Positions 12,485 through 22,751 of a DNA stretch of 64,000 bases are shown here, one piece after another. The notes below the pieces were generated by a model, which had not been told where the DNA came from, did not search any database, and saw nothing but the letters and a program-made list of their open reading frames with translations. Each line of letters begins with the position of its first letter. Position 1 is the stretch's first letter. Source of the stretch: Amylostereum areolatum (lineage: Eukaryota > Basidiomycota > Agaricomycetes > Russulales > Stereaceae); assembly GCA_012932865.1 (NCBI GenBank), contig SAXG01000039.1, positions 248,001-312,000 of the forward strand. Reading direction: 5' to 3'. A program made the translations under genes and the position numbers.

Positions 12485-13543
12485 TCAGAAGTCGTGAACG
12501 AAGAGGGGGGAGAGAACGTATTGCACAACGGGCGGGAGCGCCTTGACGCCGTACTTGGCCAGAGTGTATGCGCCCAAGGCCACGCCGGCGCCGAGGGCGG
12601 CACACATCGCGTCGCCCACGGGCTTGGTGGACGCGCCGGCGGCCTTGGAGGGGGCCCTGGAGGGCGCGGAGGTGCAGGACGCGATGTAGGACGCGGCCAT
12701 GTCGCGGGCGGTCAGCAGGAGCTCTGAGCCGGCGTTGGGGGTCGGGAGGAGGGCGAGCTCGCGCGCGACGCGGGCGAGGAGGTCCGATTCCGAGAAGGGG
12801 AGGAACGGGGCGGCGGGGGGCTGGAGAGGGACGAGGGCGACGGCGTCTGGGTCGTCGGACTTGGGGGAGCCGGTCACGGTCACGGCGCAGCCGAAGTCGT
12901 GCGCGAGGACGTCGGCGAGGACGGTGTTGATGGGCACGCCCCGTCCGGCGCGACGCTCAAGATAGGACTCGAGCCAGGCCTCCGAGTGGGGGGACACGCG
13001 GTGGGAGGAGGCGTGGTGCATGCGCTTCGCGAAGGCGTTGGGGAGGCCGTCCCTGTGTTCCGAGGGCGGAGCGGCAGGGGTGGAGGAGGCGGAGAGCTTC
13101 TCCCAGTTCCGCCATTCGGCGACGACGAGGGCGCCGTGGACGGTCCTGTGGGTGCCGCACTCGCACCCTGCGGCGTCGTCGGTGTGGGCCTGGAGGCCGG
13201 GGCGGGTGTCGACCCAGGCGAGGGCGTCGGGGCCGTAGACCTGCACGTTGTACTCGAGACATTCGGAGCAGAGGCGGCGTGCGCGGGCGAGGAGGGAGTC
13301 GGCGTAGGCGTCGGTGGTCTGGGTGAGGAGGGCGTCGGTGAGGGCGGGGAGGAGGAAGGCGCGAACGAGGAGGAGGATCTCTGCGGGGAGGGACGCGATG
13401 GACGTTTTGGGTTGGTCGGTGCGGAGGAGGGAGGCGGAGCGGAGGGCGATGATGGCGTCGAGGGAGGAGAGCTCTGGGGAGATGTGGGCGAGGACGGCGT
13501 GGGCGAGGAAGGAGCGGGAGACGTGGAGGGCGGGAGGGGACAT
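12485..13543 (-). CDS. Uncharacterised protein, 352 residues
   Basis: I do not recognise the function. The frame is open upstream of 13543, but the ATG there (MSPPALHVSRSF) is preferred because the upstream part is low complexity. The segment SIASLPAEILLLVRAFLLPAL, about 50 residues in, resembles the LPxEIL start of an F-box, so an F-box-like role is possible. It is followed by a Cys-containing stretch (LCSECLEYNVQVYGPDAL, then GCECGTHRTVHGAL) that could bind a metal. The C-terminal 60 residues hold an Ala/Gly-rich hydrophobic segment (GDAMCAALGAGVALGAYTL) that might be a membrane anchor. No intron is needed. Codon use is strongly GC-rich, like its neighbours. Confidence 0.65.
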   Translation of the reverse strand: MSPPALHVSRSFLAHAVLAHISPELSSLDAIIALRSASLLRTDQPKTSIASLPAEILLLVRAFLLPALTDALLTQTTDAYADSLLARARRLCSECLEYNVQVYGPDALAWVDTRPGLQAHTDDAAGCECGTHRTVHGALVVAEWRNWEKLSASSTPAAPPSEHRDGLPNAFAKRMHHASSHRVSPHSEAWLESYLERRAGRGVPINTVLADVLAHDFGCAVTVTGSPKSDDPDAVALVPLQPPAAPFLPFSESDLLARVARELALLPTPNAGSELLLTARDMAASYIASCTSAPSRAPSKAAGASTKPVGDAMCAALGAGVALGAYTLAKYGVKALPPVVQYVLSPLFVHDF

Positions 13544-15430
13544 GGTGGTCGGTGGCGCTCGGTCGTGGTCGTCGGGTGGGGCGTGGCGGAGGACATTAGA
13601 GAAGGAGATATAAGAGGGAGGACGACGAGGGGAAGAGACTGGGCGGACGTCCGACACAATAGGAGACGTCGCCCCGGTCCTTTTAGCTGGCCTCCTACAG
13701 TCAGATCCGAATCCGGACGGGGAGCAGCATCCCCTTGGCCACCCGCTTGCCACGGCCACCCGCTTTCCCAATTGTTTTCCTTCCTCCCCCCCGCAGCCGT
13801 CAGCGCCTTCCCCTGCCTTCCCCCGAAACAACAACAACAAAAACAGCGCCGCCCTCGCACATCCGCCAAGTCCCCGCCCCTAGGCTCGCCCGTCCCCTTT
13901 TGTCTTCGCCATCCCCGCCCCTGCGCACGCTCCCTAGCCAAAAAGCCTATCTGACCATGCGCGATCCTGCCCCGATGTGGTAAACAATTGCTGCCCCCAG
14001 CGCTTCAGCCGCCGACAGAAGCCTCTGAATCGACCGCGTGCTGTATCCCAATTTCGCGGAATGCATCGGGGAGACCGCGGTTCCCTGTCCCGCAAGGAAG
14101 ACCGCAGCTGGCCGGGGAGAGGGGGGTTGGGTCGAGCTTGCATGACTTGACGAACAGATGGGTCGGGACAAAGACTGCAGTCGAACGCGGCGAAGCTGAT
14201 CACCTCCCCGAGCACGCACAAGGAAGGTCGCTTCCACCGACACGGTGCACCCCTCCCACGCTCTTCTCACGCTGGACCGTTTTGGCGCTCAAACGCGACT
14301 GCCGGACGTCCGGCGTCTCCCCTCGCTTGTCACGATCGTGAAGGAAATGCGATTTACGACAAATGTATGTACATACGCGACCATGTGAGCCCGATTCAGA
14401 CGTCTCTCGTAAATCGTATCCCTCGATGACCCTCTCCATGACTCGCGCGTGCCCAACGCGTGCGCACACGTTCCCGTTGACCATCGTCGCAGACTCGCAC
14501 CGCGTGCGGATCACCCGCCCATCATGTCTCGTGTTGGGAGCAACCACAAAAATACTTCCGAGCCGCCGGCACCGCGCGCGTGTCTGGAGGTGGAATCACA
14601 GCCACCGACTTCGTCGGTTGGCGAGCGGGATTGAGGTGGACGCGTGCTGCTGCGTGCCAAGTGGCAAGTTCCAACGCCCGCGGACGCTCGCGTACTTACA
14701 GTACACATGATAGGTAGGTACGCACCCACACAGCCCTGGAAACACTTGTCCGCGTGGCGATCGATGCTCCCGTCCCCTTCCTCGCCGTCCACGGTTTCAC
14801 GTCTTCACAGGCTAGGTTTCACGGAACTTGGTCGCTCGCTTCAACCGTTGTTGAACCTTGGTGGCATGATGCGCTCCCCCCCACCCCTTTCCGGCTCCAC
14901 GTTGGCCCACCACCGGACCAGGACACCGCTTACAAGTACTTGCTGTAAGTAAGCTACATACAGGTTCAGGAAATACGAAGCCGCCAGCCTTGCTCTTGGT
15001 CCTGGGTCCTGGGACGCTCGAACGGAGTCCGCAACTCCTCGCTCCAGAGTCCAGATCTCGAGCGCTTGCACGCTCGTCCGTTTTGGCATCCATCTCGCTA
15101 CTTACGCGAGTGCTTATTTCGATATGTATGTGCATATAAGTACGCCACGATCGCTTACCGGTGCTTACATATTTATAGTGGGGTCGCAGGAAGCCGCAAG
15201 CGAGCGGCGGCTCCTCGCATGAGTTCTTTGTCGACCCGATCCCGACTAGTAAGTATGACTCCTCGCATACTCCTGGACCGAATCAACTCATATCGAGTAC
15301 TGTATAGCCAACCACAGCTGCGGCCGAGACGCTCGATGGGCCAGCTCTAGCCTGTGGGTGAGGTCCTTGGACCTTCGAACGCGCGAGGGCGACCCTTACA
15401 CAGGAATTGTAGCAGACCGCCGCGTCGCAG

Positions 15431-15455
15431 GTTTCTTTTCTTTTCTTTTCTTTTC
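15431..15455. repeat. Pentanucleotide microsatellite (TTTTC)n
   Basis: About four to five consecutive TTTTC units are visible within the gene-free interval. Confidence 0.8.
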
Positions 15456-17393
15456 GATTACATTTGCGTCGCAGGTCTCGCCATCCGTCCAAAACCTGAT
15501 GCTCAAGCTCTCACACACTCGCGACGGCCACCAATCTGGCATCTCCATCTCCGTCTCCCCCTCCACGGTCGTACTTATCACTGCTCTATACTTACCCCTC
15601 AATCATCACATCGTCCCGAACCCGACCGGGGAAAGCCCCCTTCACTTCACGGTACTGCGTGGATCCGCGCCGACGCCATAGGGAAAGTGGCCAGCTAAGC
15701 TTGATCGTGAGCCGGCGGAGTCAGAGCCGCGAGCCATTAAATACAGCCCCACGCTCGTGCTCACGGGCCTTCATTTCACGCTCACAAGCCCCCACACCCG
15801 CATGCTCGCGGGCCTTCATTTCACGCTCCTATCCTATCAGCCTCCCCCCCGTCATATCAGCACTCCCCACACCTCCGACCGCTTCTGCAATATACACGCC
15901 ATATCGCAAGCATGCGTGACGCGCGCGCGCGCGCGCATCGGCTCAATGCCATAAGTCCACACCGTAAGTAAATGCAATCTACGCCCTCCGTCGACACTGA
16001 CGCGCAATACACGGGTGCCGGAGACGCTGAGCGCCGCGCCCGCGCCCCGCATCTCGCAGCCCTATCGATGTCGCTCGAACCGGCGCGACGAAGGTGGGTA
16101 TGTAGTAAGAGAGAAAGGTGTGGGCATCGTCGTCCAGTTCGAGACGTCGCGTCGACGGCGGCGCCTCCTCGGGCTGCGTCACGCGTATATACGCCCCAAT
16201 CTCCGCCCCGTGCGAGCCCCCGCTTGCCGAACGCGGGACGGACGGACGGTCTTTACCACTGCGGACCACAGCGCGCGCACACGCGCACAATGTCCGCGGC
16301 GCTCTCGCGATCTCTCGATGGGAATGTGGCCGCGCACTACCCAAACCGTCACCGTCCACGCGTCGGACAGCGCGCGGCGGTCCGCGAGTCCTGGAACTTG
16401 GCACAAACATAAGTAGGTGCTCTCACACCACGGCGCCTGCCTGCCTAGAGGCTAGCTATAGGGGGGACTTATCCTTCTGGACAGTGCTGGGTAGTGGGAG
16501 ATTCCGAGGGATACCGGGAAGCCTTCGTCCTGTCTTGTTTTGTCCTTACTTACCTGTCCTTGCTTACCCCCCGAGTCCCCCCTGCACACAAAATCGCGAG
16601 CGGAGCGGAACGATGACACAAACTGGCCCTTCCCTTCCCTTAAAGTCACTTACAGTAGCAGTACTCATGTACTAGGTTAGCACTCGCGTTCCTGTGGGCG
16701 CGCTAAATAAGTAACTTACTCCGTACATACACGTACCAATCCGTTCAACTCGCTCACAAAATGCAAATGCAAATGCGAATGCAATGCGAGAGGCTTCTGG
16801 CGGGAGCCACATCCGCTAGTAACTACATAAGTACCAAGTAAGAACTTCCCTGCCGAGTGAGCGAGCATCGAAAGCTAGCACGGCACCGGACCATACCTAG
16901 GCAAGTAAGACCAAACTGTACGCCCCTCGCACTCCGCCCCCTCCCACTATACCAACCCAAACTGACAGGTCGGCACATCTGCAACGGGCGTCGCGAAAAG
17001 ACGGACAAAGGCAAAGCACGGCGGTGGCTGTATGCTCTACATACATACCTCGATGAACGGGGCAACAAAACACGCGACATCAGTCTCTCAACGTCGGGGT
17101 ACTTAGGAGGTCAGGAGAACATGGCATGGTGGGGCTTCGGATTGTCCGAGACGAGTAAAGATAAGATAAGTATACGAGGGGGGGGGGGGGTAGGAACGAA
17201 CGAACGAAAGTGCTGTATGTAGCGGGGCGCACAGAGGGCGGGGTCCGGGGCGGGGGCTTAAGCGTGAATGGGGGCGGTAAGTATGAACGGGGGCGTTACA
17301 AAGGATCGCGGTGAAATGACAGCAGAGTGCGTGGGTTAAAGGTATATGAATCCGCCTGGGATAGGCTAAGCAAGTAACAGGTGCGGGGAGGAG

Positions 17394-17429
17394 GGGGAGG
17401 AGGAGGAGGAGGAGGAGGAGGAGGAGGAG
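17394..17429. repeat. Trinucleotide microsatellite (GGA)n
   Basis: An almost uninterrupted GGA run lies about 115 bases past the stop codon of the homeodomain gene (on its 3' side). It creates spurious Gly-rich open frames on the plus strand. Confidence 0.8.
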
Positions 17430-17541
17430 GGGCGAGAGGCGAAGGCGCTTCATTAACCGTCGGTTCCTTTCGACCCCACCGCGCGTTCCCCACACGCCGA
17501 TACGAGACGAGACGCGACCGACGCGCGGGAATGCCCCGCGC

Positions 17542-17781
17542 TCAGTGCACGATGTGCTGGTGGAAGCTCAGCAGGAGCAGCGCGTCCTCGACCTTCACGC
17601 CCGAGAGCCGTCCGGGGATCTGCTCCAGACGCGCGTACGTCGCCGGATCGATCGTCATCCCCATCCCGAGCTCCCTCCCCAGCGTCTTGCGCGCGGCCAT
17701 CGAGAGCGGGTCCGCGACACGCGCGGGCGCGGGCGACGACGACGGCGGCGTGACGGGCCCGTGGCCTTCCTCCTCCTCGTC

Positions 17782-17817
<36 letters not shown>

Positions 17818-19011
17818 CTCCGTGCCCGGATCCGAACGCACGGACCCGTCCCTGTCGGCGGCGGATCCGAACGCGTCCACGTCCATATCCATGTCCATGT
17901 CCATATCCATGGCGGCGCGCTCGGCGGCGCCGTCGAGACGGAGGGACGGGACGTCGCGCTCGCGCTCGCGCCCGCGCCCGTCGTCGGGCCCGCCCCAGGA
18001 GGACGCGCGGGAGGGGGTCGGGCCGCGGGAGGGGGGCGCGGAGTCGAGCAGCATGCTGTCCGACTCGTCGTCGCTCATCTTGCGCGCGCGTTTGCGGGTG
18101 GTCTGGCGGAGGTTGCGGAACCAGTTCGTGACCTTGGCCAGATCCCTGACACACCCGATTCAACGTGAGCATACACACGCACACGCACGCACACTGGGTT
18201 TGCGCCCTTGGAATCGGGGAAGACACTCACATGCCGACTTGGAGGGCGAGGGCGCCGCGCTCTTCGATGGAGGGCGTGGCGGTGCTCCGGTAGAGGCGTT
18301 TGAGCGCTGCGAGCTGATGAGGTTCCGGGCGGGTGCGTCGGGGTCGGTGGGCCGGCATGATAGGGTACGGAGACGCTCTGGAAGACGCCGAGCCGGTGGA
18401 GGGCTCGAGGCTGGGCGAGCGCTCGTCGCGGTTGAGGATGGAGGAGAGGGAGAGGGGGAGGGAGGGGTGGTCGGAGGCGGGGGGGTAGGGGGGATACCTC
18501 CTGGCCGAGCGGGAGAGGGTGGAGGTGGAGGTGGAGGCGGAGGCGCGGCGGGCGGCGGCGAGGGCGGCATCCTCCTCCTCTTGACGGCGTTTGGCGAGGC
18601 TGCGTTGGTTTTGGAACCAGTTGGTCACGCTCTGGTAGCGCCTGGGGAGAATGAGCGAGTACGAGAGAGAGGTGACATAAGCGCCCGAGATCCACGATGG
18701 AGGAGAGATTGGGTGAGCTACGTACATGCCGATCCGGCTGCAGAGCTCCTCGCGGTCTTCCTTGGTGGGATGGGAGTTCCGAGCGTAGGCTTTGCGGAGC
18801 TCCTCGGTCTGATGGGAGGACGGGCGAGCGCGCATTTTGGGGCGGGCGGCGGGCTCGGGGACGGGGGTGCTGTCGTAGACGTGCCTGTGCTCTGGGTTTC
18901 CTGCGTAAAAGGCGGGTTGGTGGTGGGGCGGGGGGAGGGCGATCGGTGTGGGAGATGTGGAGGGTGCGGTTGGAGGGAGGGATGGAATCGAGATCGGGAT
19001 CGTCTGGGTCT

Positions 19012-19044
<33 letters not shown>

Positions 19045-19468
19045 GGCCTGGAGGAGGAGGAGGCGGCGGATGAGGAAGAGGGGGTGGGGAGAAGGATGGG
19101 TGGGGGAGGGGGAGGGAGGGTGGAGGGGACGAGGGTGGAGGCCCGGGTACGTTTTTTGGTGGAAGCGCGTTTATTCTGAAACCAAGCGTTGACGGTTTTT
19201 GTTTCCCTGGGAAGGAGGAGAAGGGTGTGAGGACGGGGGGAGAGAGAAAGAGGGAGAGGACGGACATGCGAAGACGTTGAGCGAGGGCGAGACGGTCGTC
19301 GAGGGCGGGGTGCTCGTCTCTGTCGAAGAGGTGGTTGAGGGCGGCGAGCTGGAGGGCGCTGTGCCGATGCCTGGGTTTCTTGGACGGGGTGGACATCGAG
19401 AGGGAGAGCGAGGAGGACGTGCGGTCTTGGGGCAGCCAGGAGGCAAAGGCGGGATCCATACGGGACAA
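17542..19468 (-). CDS. Triple-homeodomain transcription factor, 531 residues, five exons
   Basis: A putative nuclear DNA-binding regulator with three homeodomains in one chain. Introns at 19207-19265, 19048-19150, 18642-18725 and 18146-18230 give one continuous frame. HD1 is about residues 29-88 (NAWFQNKRASTKKR), HD2 155-214 (TNWFQNQRSLAKRR) and HD3 292-351 (TNWFRNLRQTTRKR). All three keep Trp48, Phe49, Asn51 and Arg53. The introns at 19207, 18642 and 18146 fall at exactly the same place in each homeodomain: after AT of a Met codon eight residues before the Trp, phase 2. This indicates that an intron-bearing unit was duplicated. Linkers are Pro/Ser/Thr-rich; the C-terminus has a (Met-Asp)n run, a long Asp/Glu tract and an ordered-looking tail ending HQHIVH. 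An alternative start three codons in (19459) is possible. It is not an evident mating-type HD pair. Confidence 0.85.
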
Positions 19469-20500
19469 AGAGAGGCAGGGGGATATATAGCCAGCAGCGA
19501 TTTACATCGGAACAGCGACAATATATACTTCACATCACGCCTCTCCCATCACTCGCTGCTCTCCTCCCCCCCTCCCTCTTCCTCCTCCTCCTCCTCCGCC
19601 TCCGCCTCCTCCCTCTCCTCCCCTTCACTCCCCTTTCTTCTCTCGTTTCTTGCTTTCTCCACCGCCAGCCATTCAACCACACCGGATGTCTCCCTCGCAG
19701 GTGCCTTTGCGCTCGCTATGATCAAGGGCCATGATGCTCGTGAGCCCGGCCAGATGTGTAATCCTCCCAAATGGCGCTTCGCCTCGGACTCGGCTCGACC
19801 CACTCCTCCTTTCCGCTCCCTTTCCCATCGCATCGCCATCCGCTCCTTCCCCTCCCCCGCTCCAGATCCTGTGCTCCTCCATGCACGCATACATCCATGC
19901 AGGTGTAGTACTAATTACTTACTTACACTTTACACTCCCCGCTTATCTTTATACCTCCCCGATCCTAAGCTGACCGAGGCACCGCCGGACTTGCCATCCT
20001 TCTTCATTTGTCCGGCCGCGGCATCATGCATCAGTCCTGACGCATCGGCCCCAATGCACTCACCCGCCAGCCGTAATCCTCTCCTCCATATCGGCCCATG
20101 CTTCTTCCTTTTTATTGTCGCAAATCATCCTCCTGCGTATACAATACATACATACCTCCATCTCCCCACCCGTAACACTTGTATGAGTACATGGCTCCCT
20201 GATCTCGATCAACGTGCATAATAACGTCTCAAACGGCCGCTCTCACCGGCGTATGCGAGTACAGCCTGTATCTGCGTCGCGTCATAATAGACCCCGCTCG
20301 GCGTTTGGCCCGCACTGATACAGCAGATGCTGTATAATAAACGCGCCCACACACCGGGTCAAAGATCAGATCATCCTATTATAACCACCTCCTACAGATC
20401 CTAGCATACTGGCAATGATAATGATACAGCGTGTAGACGATGCATGGTCCCCAACGTCGAATCCAGCTCCTCCTCCACCTCCGCCATGTCTGCCCTACAA
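19469..20500. other. Promoter region of the homeodomain gene
   Basis: One kilobase between the start of the homeodomain gene (-) and the stop of pantothenate kinase (-). It has a strong pyrimidine/purine asymmetry at about 19556-19640 (CTCC-rich on plus) and a TTACTTACTTAC cluster at about 19914-19925. No gene is seen. Confidence 0.45.
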
Positions 20501-22400
20501 TCATCCATCTCCCGCTTCCGAATCGCGGTCCCCGTCAATGTTCTTGATCCACGCCCCGATCGCACCCCTACCACGGCATGCCACGTCAGAGAACATCCCA
20601 TCTTCAGACAGCAAAGGTGGGACCTACAGGAATCCCTCGTGCCGCAGGAACAGCGCCCGCTTCGTGCCCTTGCTCCAAAACCGTATCGCGTACGACAGCG
20701 TCGCGATCGTCGCCGGGTGCCCCCGGATGAAGCACCCGCCAAAGTAGATCCTGTCCAGCCCGTACTTTTCCGCGTTCATGAACCTGAGCGACCAACGCGC
20801 GCACGAAAGCCCCCGATCGTCAGCCTCGTTCGACGGGGCGAAGGAGGAGCACGCACGCGATCTGCCCGATGTTGTTCGAGATCGCGTAGAGCAAGCTCTT
20901 GCTGATGTCCTCCGGCGAGAACGTCCTCTTGTCCTGCCCCTTCTTGAACACCTTCCCGAACGAGCTCGCGATCATCGTCGACTTCAACCCCAGCTTGCTG
21001 TAGTCCTGCCCGTAAATGTCGCCCACGAGCATGTCCACCGTGTCATTGTTGCCCTTCTCCGAAAAAGCCAGCATCTCTGCAAAAAAAAATAAAAAAATAA
21101 GCCGTTCAGCGTTGAGAATCAACAACGCGTCCCGAGCGATCTGTCGCACACTCACCGTCGAACGTCGTCGCCGGCGTCAGCAGCGACAAGAGCCCCCAGA
21201 GCGTGCCGCCCCCGAGACTGGTCCCGCTCACGCGCTCGAACGTGCCGTCCTCGTCCACCCGGATCAGCGACACCCCAGACCCGATGTTCACGAGCAAGCA
21301 CGGCAGCTGCGGCACCGGGTTCCCCTGGAACGTCACCGCGAACTTGGGCGGGTTCGGACTCGGTCGCTCCAGCACAGGAGGGGACCTCGGGCGCGTCCGC
21401 CCCCCCGCTCGACGCCGCCGCCGCCGCCGCCGCCGGAGGCGGGACCTCGTCCGCCGCGGGCGGCAGCGGGGGCAGGCCGCCGCCCGAGCGCGCCGCCGCG
21501 GGCTTCTGCGCGACGGACTGGATGAGCTCGTCGGAGAAGTAGTACACCTCGTTCGGGATGAGCGCGATGAACTTGAGCCCCTCGATCAAGCACTCCATCT
21601 CGTCCTCCCGCCGCACCTCGACCCCGAGCGTCTCCCCGAAGAGCTCGTGGAACCGGTGCGCGCCCCCGCCGGTGGCCATGATCTTCACGCCGCGGCGCAT
21701 CTCCTCGATCCCGACGCCGTTCACGCGCGCGGAGCGCGCGATGAGCGTCTGGATGAACGCGACGCAGCCGTCGATGTCCTCGGTCTCGAACCGCTCGAAG
21801 TTGAGCGCGCCCCCGGGGAAGTGCTGCATGGACGCGCGGCGGAGGAGCGAGTCCCGGAGCACGCTCTCCGTCAGCCCCGGGGGCGCGTCGAGCACCATCG
21901 GCGTCAACGCGCCGTTCTGCTTGGCGTGGGCGGCGGTGGGGACGAGGGGAGGGGAGGCGCTGGCGTCCTCGGATAGGGGGGACGGGGAGCGCGGGGTGGA
22001 GAGCTCGCTGTGTTCGGTGGTGCCGTTCGTGGCCGCGACGGACGGGGAGGAGGGCGGTTCGGGCGAGCGGGTGAAGTAGACGACCTTGGCGAGGGAGCCG
22101 CCGACCTGTTTTTTGCGGGGGCGCGGGGGGGGTGAGTGGGCGAGGGAAGGCGGAGAGAGAGAGGGACTGACGTCGACGGCGATGTGGGAGACGGGCTCGA
22201 TGTAGTTGGGCAGGTAGATCCCGCGGCTGTCCCGCGTCTGGGGAGAAGGGGGGGAGAAGGGCGACGCCGTCAGATGGCATGCTGGTTGGGTTGGGGTCGG
22301 ACGGAGCGCGACGGACCTCTGGAGACTCCTCGTCGAGGATGACGGCGCCGCGGGTGTCTACGTGGATGACCTTGGGGGTCGGAAGAGAGGACATGGACAT
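20501..22400 (-). CDS. Pantothenate kinase (eukaryotic type II)
   Basis: Phosphorylates pantothenate in the first committed step of coenzyme A synthesis. Start is ATG 22400 ([11 protein letters not shown]). After introns at 22238-22316 and 22106-22171 the conserved N-terminal phosphate-binding block reads [16 protein letters not shown]. Next come [90 protein letters not shown] and [24 protein letters not shown], all hallmarks of eukaryotic PanK. A last intron at 20568-20627 joins the 3' exon to the TGA at 20501. Two Ser/Pro- or Ala/Pro-rich linkers interrupt the fold (about 21910-22070 and 21390-21480); the second contains an intron whose acceptor I could not fix (candidate donor GAG|GTCCCG near 21446). 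Coatomer gamma lies 351 bases upstream on the same strand. Confidence 0.9.
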
Positions 22401-22751
22401 GGAGGGCGCACGGCGTCGGGGAGGGCGAGGAGGAAGGTTGGCAAAGCGAGTGGGACCATCGACAGGCCGCCTCCCGTCCACACTTTCTATATTTCTCGCT
22501 TTTTCGCTCGTCTGACCGCCCGCCGAGTGAGATCTGAGAGCCGCCGCTCCCCTCGGCCGACCTCTGACCAATCGCGCTCCTTTCTCTCACCCCAGCTTTC
22601 GCGTCTCACCCCCCCCCCAACCAACCAACGATCGCAACCCCGTCCCTAGCACCTCTCTACCCCCTTGTCCACCGGCCTCGCACGATGACTCAGATCGAGA
22701 GCAAAACGCTAAGTACCATGATCATCGCAATTATCAACAGTCGTACGTCGT

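Larger units (their letters stand above)
13544..17541. other. Four-kilobase gene-free interval rich in TTACTTA/TAAGTA motifs and simple repeats
   Basis: No supported gene. The interval contains repeated short motifs of the type TTACTTA, TAAGTA or GTAAGTAA (for example about 14945, 15247, 15963, 16547, 16708-16718, 16820-16842, 16901, 17276), a (TTTTC)n run near 15431-15455, a (GC)n run near 15921-15934, a poly-G run at about 17180-17190 and a (GGA)n tract at about 17394-17429. The 5' side includes the promoter of the preceding minus-strand gene; the 3' side contains the 3' flank of the homeodomain gene. Confidence 0.45.

Noticed and set aside
12899..13954. 351-codon plus-strand Gly/Glu/Val-rich frame
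   Set aside because: Antisense to the better-supported minus-strand protein; the composition is the mirror of its GC-rich codons.
17381..19192. 603-codon plus-strand open frame
   Set aside because: It lies antisense to the homeodomain gene and is driven by GGA repeats and GC-rich codons; it shows no domain, while the minus strand gives three intact homeodomains.
17542..19468. Homeodomain gene considered as a mating-type (A/b locus) HD gene
   Set aside because: There is no divergently transcribed HD partner and no mitochondrial intermediate peptidase gene nearby; three homeodomains in one chain also do not fit the HD1/HD2 pattern.
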